DNA from: Latilactobacillus sakei
GTDB taxonomy: Bacteria > Bacillota > Bacilli > Lactobacillales > Lactobacillaceae
Reading direction: 5' to 3'
DNA: 64,000 nt
Assembly (NCBI GenBank): GCA_002953655.1
Contig: CP025839.1
Location: 124,001 to 188,000, forward strand
Part shown: piece by piece, positions 55,088 through 63,882 of the stretch
How the letters are laid out: every line of letters begins with the position of its first letter
How positions within the stretch are numbered: the first letter of the stretch is position 1
The notes under the pieces: generated by a model
The model's database searches: none
Told to the model about the DNA's origin: nothing
What the model saw: the letters and a program-made list of their open reading frames with translations, nothing else
Translations under genes and position numbers: made by a program

Positions 55088-56116
55088 TTGAAATTTGTTA
55101 GACGTTTAATGGTATTGAGCTTGGCGTTTGGGGGCTTGATGCTCTGTCAAATGACACAGGTTCAAGCTGCTGCTCAAACTCAAAAAGCGGACTTTGAAGT
55201 GCAGCCCATCTTGCCAGATGAACAAGAGGATTTAAGTTTAAATTACTTCAACATGAGTTTGGCGCAGGGACAAACTAAAAAACTCGAAATGCGGATTCAG
55301 AACTTTACGGATCACGCGATTACGGTGCATTCCGACTTAAGAAATTCGATGACCCAAGTTGGTGGTGGCGTTAGTTTTCAAGCTAACACTAAAGGGTTAG
55401 ATCCAAGCTTGAAAGTACCGTTCACTAAAATTGCTAAATTAGATAAAAAGAGCGAAACCATTAAATTGGCAGCGCAAGAGACTAAAATTCTTAAAATGAC
55501 GGTTACAATGCCGGAAGATCGGACAAGCGGCATGATTTATGGCGATTGGCATTTTATCGAATATCTTCATAAAAAAGGTGGCCAATCATCAGTTGGTAGT
55601 AACTATGCCTATTCAGTAGGCGTTGCGCTGAAAGGTCAGCACTACAAGGTATACCCCGAATTGAAATATGACAAAACCGAAGCCATGATTTATCGGCGAC
55701 ATGCTGCAATGGGGATTAAGATCCGCAATACACAACCAATGGTCATTAATAAGGTTAGCGCCAAGGCAGTTGTTTCTAAAGAAGGGCTCTTTTCTTCTAA
55801 ACATGTTTATACAACTAGCAACCAATCTGTCGCCCCTAACTCAGTGTTAACCCTACCGATTTCGTGGGATTACGAACAGTTGAAACCAGGAAAATACACG
55901 ATTGATACGGTCGTTCAGGGTCAAAATCTCTGGAATAAGTTGCCGTTGACTTGGCGCTTCAAAAAGAGTTTCACAATTAAGGCCGATGATGTCAAAAACG
56001 TTAATGCACAAGCGCTTAAAAAACCAACGAATAAGTGGGCTTATGTGGCAACTGCCAGTGGGGTCTTAATGCTCGTTTCGGTTACCGGTTTGATTAAAGT
56101 ATTGAGACGCTCATGA
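55088..56116 (+). CDS. DUF916/DUF3324 WxL-interacting protein 1, cluster 2
   Basis: 342 aa, same layout as 44171: signal peptide, PGBD-like domain (FEVQPILPDEQEDLSLNYFNMSLAQGQ), HBD-like domain, C-terminal helix (WAYVATASGVLMLVSVTGLIKVL). TTG 55088 with GAGGTG. Overlaps the next gene by 4 bases. Confidence 0.9.
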   Translation: MKFVRRLMVLSLAFGGLMLCQMTQVQAAAQTQKADFEVQPILPDEQEDLSLNYFNMSLAQGQTKKLEMRIQNFTDHAITVHSDLRNSMTQVGGGVSFQANTKGLDPSLKVPFTKIAKLDKKSETIKLAAQETKILKMTVTMPEDRTSGMIYGDWHFIEYLHKKGGQSSVGSNYAYSVGVALKGQHYKVYPELKYDKTEAMIYRRHAAMGIKIRNTQPMVINKVSAKAVVSKEGLFSSKHVYTTSNQSVAPNSVLTLPISWDYEQLKPGKYTIDTVVQGQNLWNKLPLTWRFKKSFTIKADDVKNVNAQALKKPTNKWAYVATASGVLMLVSVTGLIKVLRRS

Positions 56117-57141
56117 AAAAACGATGCTTAATAATCACCATAATGCTCGCTTTTTGGGCCTTGATGCTTCAACAGCAATCACAGTTTGTTATGGCGGCAT
56201 CTGCGGATTCAAAACAGAAAGTAACATTTATGATTTATCCAGAAATACCAAAGGATAATCTTGGGGGGAATAAACTTGGCTACTTCAATCTTAAGTTAAA
56301 ACCCAAAGCTGAGAAGACTGTGAAAATTAAGATCTTTAACCCAACGGATAAGCCGATTACGGTTAAGGTCAGTGCCAAAGATGCACAAACGGCAGATAAT
56401 GGCCGGATTGATTACTTATCGGATAAACCGGTGGCAAGAGAAATACTGACCGACCCAGGGAGTCAGTATCTACGTTTCAAACCGAGCGTGGTGGTCCCAC
56501 CTAAAGCACAAAAGTGGGTGAAAGTAAGGATTAAAATGCCGGCCACTGCTTTTAAAGGGAAAAAAGCGCTCGCGATTAACTTAGCGGCCATGGGGCCCAC
56601 AGGGGGCAGCATCAACAACCGTTATGTATATGCAGTTGGCGTTACTTTAAATGGGATAAAGTTACCACACAAAGAATTGCATCATTTACAAATGCCTACG
56701 ATGCAGGCGGGATTTGTTGATAAACAAGCAGCCTTACAGTTTAAAGTGAATAATCCCGATCCGATTTTTCTCAAAAAGGGTCATTTATCAATTAAGTTAA
56801 CCAATCAGAAGTTAGGCTTTTTCAATTACAAGCTAGATTTGAAAAAAATGCACATCGCACCTAATTCGACCTTTAACGCCAATTTGTTATTGGGTGGCAA
56901 ACGATTGGTAGCAGGACGCTACACCATGGTTGCTCACTTTAAGAGTGATCAGTATCAATGCCAAATTAAGAAAAACGTTCAAATTACTAAAACGGATGCG
57001 CGCTACATTAATGATCATAATCCGGATTATCAAAAAAGGCGCCGTATCTTACTAACTGCTATTACTATCTGCGTCTTATTAGTGGTGATATCAATTTATG
57101 ACATTCGGAAACATGGAAGTAGGGATTCAAAAAATGATTAA
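56113..57141 (+). CDS. DUF916/DUF3324 WxL-interacting protein 2, cluster 2
   Basis: 342 aa: signal peptide, PGBD-like (VTFMIYPEIPKDNLGGNKLGYFNLKLKP), HBD-like with GPTGGSINNRYVYAVGVTLNG, and a C-terminal helix (ILLTAITICVLLVVISIY). Paralogue of 45196. Overlaps the 51-aa gene by 8 bases. Confidence 0.9.
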   Translation: MKKRCLIITIMLAFWALMLQQQSQFVMAASADSKQKVTFMIYPEIPKDNLGGNKLGYFNLKLKPKAEKTVKIKIFNPTDKPITVKVSAKDAQTADNGRIDYLSDKPVAREILTDPGSQYLRFKPSVVVPPKAQKWVKVRIKMPATAFKGKKALAINLAAMGPTGGSINNRYVYAVGVTLNGIKLPHKELHHLQMPTMQAGFVDKQAALQFKVNNPDPIFLKKGHLSIKLTNQKLGFFNYKLDLKKMHIAPNSTFNANLLLGGKRLVAGRYTMVAHFKSDQYQCQIKKNVQITKTDARYINDHNPDYQKRRRILLTAITICVLLVVISIYDIRKHGSRDSKND

Positions 57142-57289
57142 TAAATTAATCGATAAGTATAACTATTCAACTGTTAAATATACGTTCATTGCACTAACCA
57201 CACTGACGACCATCTTATTTCTGGTGAGTCTAGCCTTCGCAATTGTGAGTTACATCAATTTTAATACGTATACCACACTCACAATGTAA
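57134..57289 (+). CDS. 51-aa single-helix membrane protein, cluster 2
   Basis: MINKLIDKYNYSTVK, a hydrophobic helix (FIALTTLTTILFLVSLAFAIV) and a tail NFNTYTTLTM that matches the cluster 1 copy (NFNTYTTITM). Same length and position, overlapping the previous gene. Two independent copies with a conserved tail argue for a genuine component of unknown function. Confidence 0.85.
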   Translation: MINKLIDKYNYSTVKYTFIALTTLTTILFLVSLAFAIVSYINFNTYTTLTM

Positions 57290-57387
57290 GACAGTACTGG
57301 CTGCGCTGATCATTAGTTTGTGATTATCAGCCGTAAAAATACCCGTCAAATTAGCTAATCATTTGACAGATGGACCATCTAAATTCG

Positions 57388-57433
57388 TTATAACGACACA
57401 TAACGTGTCTTATAAAAAACGTGCTCAGAGCAC
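57388..57433 (+). promoter_or_regulatory. Two-hairpin RNA element before the short WxL gene, cluster 2
   Basis: TTATAA, one unpaired C, GACAC, loop ATAAC, GTGTC, TTATAA (57388-57415), then GTGCT, CAG, AGCAC (57421-57433). Compared with cluster 1, both stems differ by compensating changes and keep the TTATAA arms. It lies before the GGGAGG of the WxL gene. Confidence 0.65.
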
Positions 57434-57459
57434 AAATTATATCTAGGGAGGAATTTCAA

Positions 57460-58344
57460 ATGAAATTCACAAAATTAACTAGTGCAGCTTTAACAGCCGG
57501 CACAATCTTAAGCATTCTTGCACCAACAGCAACATTCGCTGCTACACCAGAACACGATGCCAATGCTAATGGTGGCACAGAATTACCAATGTCTGACAAT
57601 ACTGAAGTTGGGATCTCATTTGGTGATAACACTGATAACGGGAATACTGGCTACTTACGTTTACAAATGGTACCGCACGTACTAGATTTTGGTAACCATA
57701 CAGAATTCCTATCACAATACCCAACATTTGATGCTACTGGCCATAACGTAAGTATCGATAGCAATGATCGTCATGCCTCATACAAAAATACAGATACTAA
57801 TTTAACAGCAACTTTAAATACGGAAGATCCTAAATTAGAAGATGTTAAGGGAAAAGCATGGGCAACAGTTGTTGATAAACAAGTCACTCGTGAAAATAAT
57901 GATCCAGAAGGCGAAACTGCTAAAACAACAAAGAAGAGTGGTACATGGCAATTAAAAGTTAAATCAGATGATGTTTTAACAGCAACTAACAACGGTGAAA
58001 CAATCAATAATGCTAATCTATTGCTTAAAAACACTGCTTATGGTCGGACATTAGATGTTCCTAAATTGACAAATGAAGCCCAAGATAGTGATTTCCAAGC
58101 TGATACAACTATTGATAATAGCGACGTATCAACAATTACGAACAACGTGTCATTATCATTAGATGGTAAAGGTGAAGAAGTTCTAGTTGCTGATGCCGCT
58201 GATTCTGAAGGTCAAGGTGCTAACGTCTTTGGTTGGGATCGTTCAGACATCAACTTAACATTGCCAAAAGATTCAAAAGTTGGTAATGACATCTATACAG
58301 CTCATTTAACATGGACATTATATACAGGTGTTCAAGCTTCATAA
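57460..58344 (+). CDS. Short WxL-domain surface protein, cluster 2
   Basis: 294 aa from ATG 57460 (GGGAGG 9 bases before; the frame from 57421 has no site). Signal peptide (SILAPTATFAA), acidic body and the WxL pair GTWQLKVKSDD (about 170-180) and LTWTL. Paralogue of 46551; differs mainly in the loops. Own terminator follows. Confidence 0.9.
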   Translation: MKFTKLTSAALTAGTILSILAPTATFAATPEHDANANGGTELPMSDNTEVGISFGDNTDNGNTGYLRLQMVPHVLDFGNHTEFLSQYPTFDATGHNVSIDSNDRHASYKNTDTNLTATLNTEDPKLEDVKGKAWATVVDKQVTRENNDPEGETAKTTKKSGTWQLKVKSDDVLTATNNGETINNANLLLKNTAYGRTLDVPKLTNEAQDSDFQADTTIDNSDVSTITNNVSLSLDGKGEEVLVADAADSEGQGANVFGWDRSDINLTLPKDSKVGNDIYTAHLTWTLYTGVQAS

Positions 58345-58354
58345 TATAGCGCTG

Positions 58355-58388
58355 AAAAAAGGATTCTGGCTATCCAGAATCCTTTTTT
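58355..58388 (+). terminator. Terminator after the short WxL gene, cluster 2
   Basis: AAAAAAGGATTCTGG pairs with CCAGAATCCTTTTTT, 4-nt loop. Confidence 0.93.
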
Positions 58389-58451
58389 AGCAAAACAGAT
58401 TAACACGACTAAATATAGCGATATGTTAAGAGGAATGTGAGGTGAATATAG

Positions 58452-58868
58452 ATGGTTAAGAATACATTAGTCTTTTACGAGGCAATTCAGCAGTTAGATA
58501 ATATGAGAAGGGCCCTTAATGAGCCATGTGAGGCATATCATATTTCATTTGAACAGTTTGTTTTGATGAAACGGATTGCGGTTGCAGGTGGGATTAGACC
58601 AACAAAATTGAGCGAAGACTTGCATATCTCAAGAGCAGCGGTGAGTCGTAAATTAACGCAACTTTATTACAGCAACTATTTGTCTAAAGAACGTAGTGGT
58701 GTTAATGAAGATCAGCGAGTGGTTATAATTGCATTAACAACAATTGGTGAAAATGTTGTTAAAAAGATAGACCAATTTTACCAGACTAAGTTGGCAACAC
58801 TCACGAAACCAGTAGAAAAAGTACAGGCAACTGCGGAAATTTTTGAAACGTTGAGTCAAATAGATTAA
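58452..58868 (+). CDS. MarR-family regulator, cluster 2
   Basis: 138 aa, ATG 58452 with GAGGTG upstream. wHTH: RPTKLSEDLHISRAAVSRKLTQLYYSNYLSKE; wing VNEDQRVVIIALT. Paralogous to the regulator at 47514 at the same place relative to cluster 1, so each cluster brought its own copy. Ligand unknown. Confidence 0.87.
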   Translation: MVKNTLVFYEAIQQLDNMRRALNEPCEAYHISFEQFVLMKRIAVAGGIRPTKLSEDLHISRAAVSRKLTQLYYSNYLSKERSGVNEDQRVVIIALTTIGENVVKKIDQFYQTKLATLTKPVEKVQATAEIFETLSQID

Positions 58869-58870
58869 GA

Positions 58871-58911
58871 AAAAATGAGCTTCAGACAATATTTGTCTGA
58901 AGCTCATTTTT
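58871..58911. terminator. Bidirectional terminator between MarR and dipeptidase genes
   Basis: AAAAATGAGCTTCAGACA and TGTCTGAAGCTCATTTTT form a 17-bp stem with a 5-nt loop. Confidence 0.95.
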
Positions 58912-58919
58912 ATGACCAA

Positions 58920-60326
58920 TTAGTCATTCAAGTTATAACGTAATTTCATGTGTTCTGAGCCTGAAATCACCATTTCGCCTAATAGTTTTGTTTGGCGTTG
59001 AAGAGATTCTGTTGCTAGTTTGTTATTAGCTTCTTCCAAGAAGGCAACGGCATCTTTTTGACCGTCAAAGGCTTTGTCAGTTGCGTTTTGGATTTCGTGA
59101 TAAGCGCTCATTGCTTCTAATTCGAAGGTGTTGCGCATATCAACGTAGAAGTCATAGTCGGTATCACCAAGTAAGGCGGTTGTACAGCTTAACCAGTACA
59201 TATTATTAAGGTCGAATGTTCCGGTCGCATTCTTGTATGATTCCGGTGTGTCATTAACGTTGGCGTAGAATGGTACAACTGTATTGAAGGTGTTAGCACC
59301 ATAAGCTAACCAGTGAATACCAGCGATTTCAGCAGGCACGTTGTTGCGAACTTGTAAAATGTGCACATTGTGATTCCGGTTAATCCCGATAGGACGGAAG
59401 CGTGTTTTAACGTCTTCTGGTGCGCTACCGTAAGGATCATATTCCGTATTTTCAAAGTGGGCGCTCAAGACAAATTTAACGTCTTCGATTGAAATTTTAC
59501 GGTTGGCATGGCAGATGAATGGTAAATCATGGTCCATTGGATCTTGTTTAATTTCTGGGTTGAAATATTGTTGACCATACCAAGTACGAGGGTTGTTATA
59601 AACGGTATCTTTGATGGTTGCACTACCGAAAATGTGACGGAGGTTGTAACCTTCAAAGTCAGGATTTAAGTGATTATCATCAATTAAGGCTTTTAAATCA
59701 GCTGAGCAAAGTGTGTCGGCTGAATCAAAATCAAAGTGGTCGATGTTCATGCGGTTAGGGGCAACTACGTAGGCATCATCCGGGATGCGAACAGCAGCCC
59801 AGTGATGACCACCGATTGTTTCCAGCCACCAAACACTGTCTTGATCAGAAAAAGCAATCCCGTTTGGTTCGTATGTGCCGAATTCTTCGAGAAGCGCGCC
59901 TAAACGTTCAACCCCTTCTTGAGCACTGTGGATGTAAGGTAAGACTAAAGTAACGATATCTTCTTCACCGATACCACCGGCAACGAGTGGGTCTAATCCT
60001 TGAATACGGGGGTTAGTGGTAATTGTTTCAGTTGCTGACATTGTGACGTTTTCACTGTTAATCCCAGCCGCTGGCCAGATGCCGTTTGTGAGTAATGAGT
60101 TAGGAATTGATGTGTAACGCATTGGGTTATCAGGTAATTTGATTTGCACACCACTGATCACGGCTTGGTAATCGCGTGGTTGATCTTCAGGATTGACGAC
60201 AACAAAACGTTGAGGATCTAGCGCTTCGTGACCATCATCATTTCGAGAAATCATTGTTGACCCGTCGATTGAAGCTTTCTTGCCGACTAAGACTGTCGTA
60301 CATGAACCCTTAATTGGTTTTTTCAT
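58920..60326 (-). CDS. pepD: C69-family dipeptidase
   Basis: 468 aa. The Ntn-hydrolase N-terminus [23 protein letters not shown] (nucleophile Cys at about position 9, after the short leader GS) fits C69 PepD dipeptidases of lactobacilli. Length about 470 is typical. Broad-specificity dipeptide hydrolysis in the cytosol, providing amino acids from peptides. ATG with AAGGAG upstream on the minus strand. No operon partner. Confidence 0.88.
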   Translation of the reverse strand: MKKPIKGSCTTVLVGKKASIDGSTMISRNDDGHEALDPQRFVVVNPEDQPRDYQAVISGVQIKLPDNPMRYTSIPNSLLTNGIWPAAGINSENVTMSATETITTNPRIQGLDPLVAGGIGEEDIVTLVLPYIHSAQEGVERLGALLEEFGTYEPNGIAFSDQDSVWWLETIGGHHWAAVRIPDDAYVVAPNRMNIDHFDFDSADTLCSADLKALIDDNHLNPDFEGYNLRHIFGSATIKDTVYNNPRTWYGQQYFNPEIKQDPMDHDLPFICHANRKISIEDVKFVLSAHFENTEYDPYGSAPEDVKTRFRPIGINRNHNVHILQVRNNVPAEIAGIHWLAYGANTFNTVVPFYANVNDTPESYKNATGTFDLNNMYWLSCTTALLGDTDYDFYVDMRNTFELEAMSAYHEIQNATDKAFDGQKDAVAFLEEANNKLATESLQRQTKLLGEMVISGSEHMKLRYNLND

Positions 60327-60469
60327 TATTAAAACACTCCTTATCGATTAATTACTACTAGTATAGCGCTTTTGAGGGTGAAAGTGTGGGATTTAAGGTG
60401 AATTCATGTGAAAAAATTATTAATTAAATCAAATGTTATCTTTAATATTTTTAGCCTAGACTAAAATAT

Positions 60470-60525
60470 TTGTTAATTGCATTAAAATCAGTTATGCTGA
60501 TAGATGTAAAGTTAGGTTTACCTAA
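60470..60525 (+). promoter_or_regulatory. Promoter and MntR/DtxR-like operator of the Mn/Zn ABC operon
   Basis: -35 TTGTTA (60470-60475), 17-base spacer, -10 TATGCT (60493-60498). The palindrome TTAGGT-TT-ACCTAA at 60512-60525 overlaps the expected start. A TTAGGT/ACCTAA dyad is typical of DtxR/MntR-type operators of manganese transporters. Regulation by an MntR homologue is inferred; none is encoded in the window. Confidence 0.65.
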
Positions 60526-60542
60526 AAGAATGGAGGCTCTTT

Positions 60543-61283
60543 ATGTTAACAGTTAAGAACCTCACCGTTGCTTACGATGACACACCAGTATTTACTGATG
60601 TTGCCGTTCACTTTGACGCAGGCAAAATCACTGGCATCATTGGACCAAACGGTGCAGGCAAATCAACACTCATTAAAGCAATATTAGGGTTGGTTAAAGC
60701 ACAGCAAGGCTCAGTTTTATATCAAGGGAAATCAATGCGGGCTGTCCAAAAACAAGTTGCATATGTTGAACAGCGAAAAGATTTGGATTTAAATTTTCCA
60801 ATCAGCGTTTTTGATGTTGTATTAACGGGCACGTATGGCAAGTTAGGTTTGTTTCGCGATCCAGGCAAGCAGGCAAAAGCGGCCAGTCGAGCAGCACTAG
60901 AACAGGTGGCCCTCGCTGATTTTGAACGTCGCCAAATTGGCCAGTTATCAGGGGGCCAATTGCAACGGGTTTTCGTGGCCCGCGCAATTGTACAAGAAGC
61001 GGAGATCATTATTTTAGATGAACCCTTTGTCGGCATTGATTTACAAAGTGAGACGGCAATCATGGCCATTATGAAACAGTGGCGGGATGCAGGGAAGACA
61101 ATTATTGTCATCCATCATGATTTGAACAAAGTGTCACAGTATTTTGACGATTTAGTGGTTATGAATCACGGTATCGTAGATTATGGTCCGACTGATCAAG
61201 TGTATAATGCCCAGAATATTGAGCGCGCATTTAGTGCCGACTTATCGGCCGTCTTGTTTGAAAAACAGGAGGTAGACCAATGA
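60543..61283 (+). CDS. Manganese/zinc ABC transporter, ATP-binding protein
   Basis: 246 aa, ABC-type ATPase: Walker A GPNGAGKST (about residues 37-45), signature LSGGQLQR (about 138-145), Walker B IIILDEPF (about 155-162), H-loop His in VIHHD (about 191-195). Order ATPase-permease-binding protein with a DtxR/MntR-like operator suggests manganese rather than zinc. ATG 60543 with GGAGG 6 bases upstream. Confidence 0.9.
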   Translation: MLTVKNLTVAYDDTPVFTDVAVHFDAGKITGIIGPNGAGKSTLIKAILGLVKAQQGSVLYQGKSMRAVQKQVAYVEQRKDLDLNFPISVFDVVLTGTYGKLGLFRDPGKQAKAASRAALEQVALADFERRQIGQLSGGQLQRVFVARAIVQEAEIIILDEPFVGIDLQSETAIMAIMKQWRDAGKTIIVIHHDLNKVSQYFDDLVVMNHGIVDYGPTDQVYNAQNIERAFSADLSAVLFEKQEVDQ

Positions 61284-62134
61284 CCAGTATTTCAGCATTT
61301 ATGGGCGCATTAGGGCGCTACGAATTTTTACAAAGTGCATTATTAACCGCCATTATGGTTGGGATTATGTCGGGGGTTATCGGAAGTTTCATTATCTTGA
61401 GAGGGATGTCCTTGATGGGCGATGCGATTTCGCATGCCGTGTTACCTGGCGTGGCCGTTGCCTATATGTTAGGGATCAACGTGCTGGTTGGCGCATCCGT
61501 ATTCGGCATTCTAGCGGCGGTCTTGATTGGTTTTGTCGCGACCCACAGTAAGATTAAGACGGATACTTCGATTGGGGTCGTCTTCAGTGCGTTTTACGCA
61601 TTGGGCTTTATCCTGATTTCGATGGCAGAAAGTGCGACGAATCTCCATCATATTTTATTCGGTAATATTTTAGCAGTGAGTGATCAGGATATTATGACGA
61701 CTGCGATTGTGTTAGGGATTGTCATCTTATTTGTTTCCTTCTTCTATAAGGAATTATTGATTACCTCATTTGACGAAACCTACGCCAGAACTTACGGGCT
61801 TAAAACGCAAGTCTTACATTATGGCTTGATGTTGGTCTTAACGTTAGTAACGGTTTCAGCGTTACAAACGGTCGGGATTATTCTGGTAGTGGCGATGCTA
61901 ATTACACCTGCTGCGACGGCCTTTTTGTGGACTAATAAACTCGTGACGATGCTCTTTTTATCAGCTAGCATAGGGGCCGTTGCGGCGATTAGTGGGCTGT
62001 ATTTCAGTTATACCTTCAATTGGGCGTCTGGCCCGGCAATTGTCTTAATGGCCGCTGTTTTGTTCGCGATTTCGTTTATCTGCGCACCCAAGCAAGGCTT
62101 TTTGAAATGGCGTTCAGCTAAGGGAGGGCAATAA
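61280..62134 (+). CDS. Manganese/zinc ABC transporter, permease
   Basis: 284 aa with about 8-9 transmembrane helices. Family residues: SLMGDAISHAVLPGVA near residue 45 (the EAA-like coupling motif of the ZnuB/MntB family) and later LLITSFDETYARTYGL. It overlaps the ATPase gene by 4 bases and precedes the binding protein by 2. Imports a divalent metal, probably Mn2+ by the operator logic. Confidence 0.9.
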   Translation: MTSISAFMGALGRYEFLQSALLTAIMVGIMSGVIGSFIILRGMSLMGDAISHAVLPGVAVAYMLGINVLVGASVFGILAAVLIGFVATHSKIKTDTSIGVVFSAFYALGFILISMAESATNLHHILFGNILAVSDQDIMTTAIVLGIVILFVSFFYKELLITSFDETYARTYGLKTQVLHYGLMLVLTLVTVSALQTVGIILVVAMLITPAATAFLWTNKLVTMLFLSASIGAVAAISGLYFSYTFNWASGPAIVLMAAVLFAISFICAPKQGFLKWRSAKGGQ

Positions 62135-62136
62135 CG

Positions 62137-63078
62137 ATGAAAAAAATACTCATTACTTTATTAACCGTCGCTGGCATTATTGGTGGTGTGTACGGTTTTA
62201 TTCACCAACGGGCACAAGCTAAAATACAAGCTAATAGTCAGCACACCAAATTACGAGTTGTGACCACCAATTCAATTTTAGAAGATATGGTCGCCAATGT
62301 TGGCCAGGATCGAATCGAATTGTACAGTATCGTTAAACGAGGGACCGATCCCCATGAATATGAACCCCAACCAACTGATATCTCCAAGGCAACCGATGCC
62401 GATGTGTTATTTCATAATGGTTTAAACCTTGAAACGGGTGGCAATGGTTGGTTTAAAAAGTTAGTGTCAATCGCACATAAAAAGTTTGGGGAAGACGTTT
62501 TTGCGACGACTAAAGGGATCAAGGTCCAACATCTAACGACCAATAAGGACGAGCCAGATCCACACGCGTGGTTGGATTTGGCCAATGGCATGCAGTATGT
62601 TGAAAATATAACGGTTGCCTTGCAAGCTAAGGATCCTAAAAATGCTGATTATTACCGCCAAAATGCGGATCAGTATATTGCGCGATTAGAAAAATTACAT
62701 GCAAAGGCCCAGACGCAATTTGCTGATATTCCGGAAAAACGGCGCGTATTGGTGACTTCTGAAGGTGCTTTTAAATACTTCGGAGCAGCTTATGGCGTGA
62801 CCCCAACTTATATCTGGGAAATCAATACGGAATCGCAAGGGACACCAACCCAAATGAAATCGGTCCTTGCCAAAATTGCGGCAACAGATGTTCAGAGTTT
62901 GTTTGTGGAAACATCGGTATCGCCGAAATCCATGGCTAAAGTTGCCCAAGAAACGGGACTACCAATCTATGCAAAAATCTTTACGGATTCCTTGGCGCAA
63001 AAAGGAAAACCGGGCGATACCTACTACACAATGATGAAGTGGAATATCGATAAGATCCATGCCGGGATGAGCCATTAG
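62137..63078 (+). CDS. Manganese/zinc ABC transporter, substrate-binding protein
   Basis: 313 aa. A single N-terminal hydrophobic segment (ILITLLTVAGIIGGVYGFI) with no lipobox cysteine, so it is probably a membrane-anchored rather than lipid-anchored protein, unlike most members. Cluster A-I fold: metal ligands likely at DPHEYEP (about 70-76) and DPHAWLD (about 144-150), with the late Glu/Asp pair near ETSVS and FTDS. The short His-poor loop argues for manganese (MtsA/PsaA-like) rather than zinc (ZnuA), which has a His-rich loop. Confidence 0.85.
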   Translation: MKKILITLLTVAGIIGGVYGFIHQRAQAKIQANSQHTKLRVVTTNSILEDMVANVGQDRIELYSIVKRGTDPHEYEPQPTDISKATDADVLFHNGLNLETGGNGWFKKLVSIAHKKFGEDVFATTKGIKVQHLTTNKDEPDPHAWLDLANGMQYVENITVALQAKDPKNADYYRQNADQYIARLEKLHAKAQTQFADIPEKRRVLVTSEGAFKYFGAAYGVTPTYIWEINTESQGTPTQMKSVLAKIAATDVQSLFVETSVSPKSMAKVAQETGLPIYAKIFTDSLAQKGKPGDTYYTMMKWNIDKIHAGMSH

Positions 63079-63167
63079 TAGAATCACTAGCTTATGATAC
63101 GATTCACCTAAAATTTAGTGGTATAAAATGGTATCCTTTTTAAAAAGAGTATTGGGTGGGATTATGG

Positions 63168-63674
63168 ATGGTGGATTTGGCAGATTGTTTATTAGTGATT
63201 GATTTACAAAATGGGGTTTGCAAAGGTAAACAACCGGTTGCTAATTTTAAACAATTGATTGAACAGGTGAATGCTAGAATTGAAATTTATAAAGCGAATA
63301 AGCGACCAATAATTTTTGTCCAGCATAATGATACAACCTTATTAGCACCACAATACGCTTGGCAACTAGTGCCAGAATTATCCGTGCCAGCTGATGCGCA
63401 ATTTGTGCAAAAGACCCATGCTAATTCATTCTGGCAAACCAATCTGCAGGTTTTATTAGAACAAAAGCAAATCCATTCACTAGAAATTTGTGGTGCGCAA
63501 ACTGAGTATTGCGTTGATACAACAGTCAAGGTAGCCCACAGTCTGGGTTATCAATTACAAATGGTTTCAGGACTTTCGACGACCGTTGCTAATTCATTGA
63601 TGACAGCAACACAAACAATCGCCTTCTATGAAGATATTTGGGCGGATCGATTTTTAACCTTAATTGAAGGCTAA
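63168..63674 (+). CDS. Isochorismatase-family cysteine hydrolase
   Basis: 168 aa from ATG 63168 (GGGTGGG 7 bases before). The catalytic Asp is in LLVIDLQNG (about 7-15), the Lys in FVQKTHANSFW (near 83), and the nucleophile Cys in LEICGAQTEYCVDTT (Cys in EYCVD). The family includes isochorismatases, nicotinamidases and N-carbamoyl amidases; the substrate is not identifiable. Terminator follows. Confidence 0.87.
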   Translation: MVDLADCLLVIDLQNGVCKGKQPVANFKQLIEQVNARIEIYKANKRPIIFVQHNDTTLLAPQYAWQLVPELSVPADAQFVQKTHANSFWQTNLQVLLEQKQIHSLEICGAQTEYCVDTTVKVAHSLGYQLQMVSGLSTTVANSLMTATQTIAFYEDIWADRFLTLIEG

Positions 63675-63675
63675 T

Positions 63676-63709
63676 AAAAAGGGTTTCTCTTTCGAGAAAC
63701 CCTTTTTAT
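63676..63709 (+). terminator. Terminator after isochorismatase
   Basis: AAAAAGGGTTTCTC, a TTTC loop, GAGAAACCCTTTTT. Confidence 0.95.
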
Positions 63710-63882
63710 TTTGGCAAGGTACTAAATTTAAACAAACTAATGAAATTATCATTAACCGTTTACATTTTAGTAAAAGTTTAGTAAAATGAATTTGTTAGCT
63801 GAAGAATGCGTTTACACCGCGATTAGAGATCACGCTTAAACGGTTTCCGGCTAAAAATCTATTTTAGAAAGAGGCTATTAGA

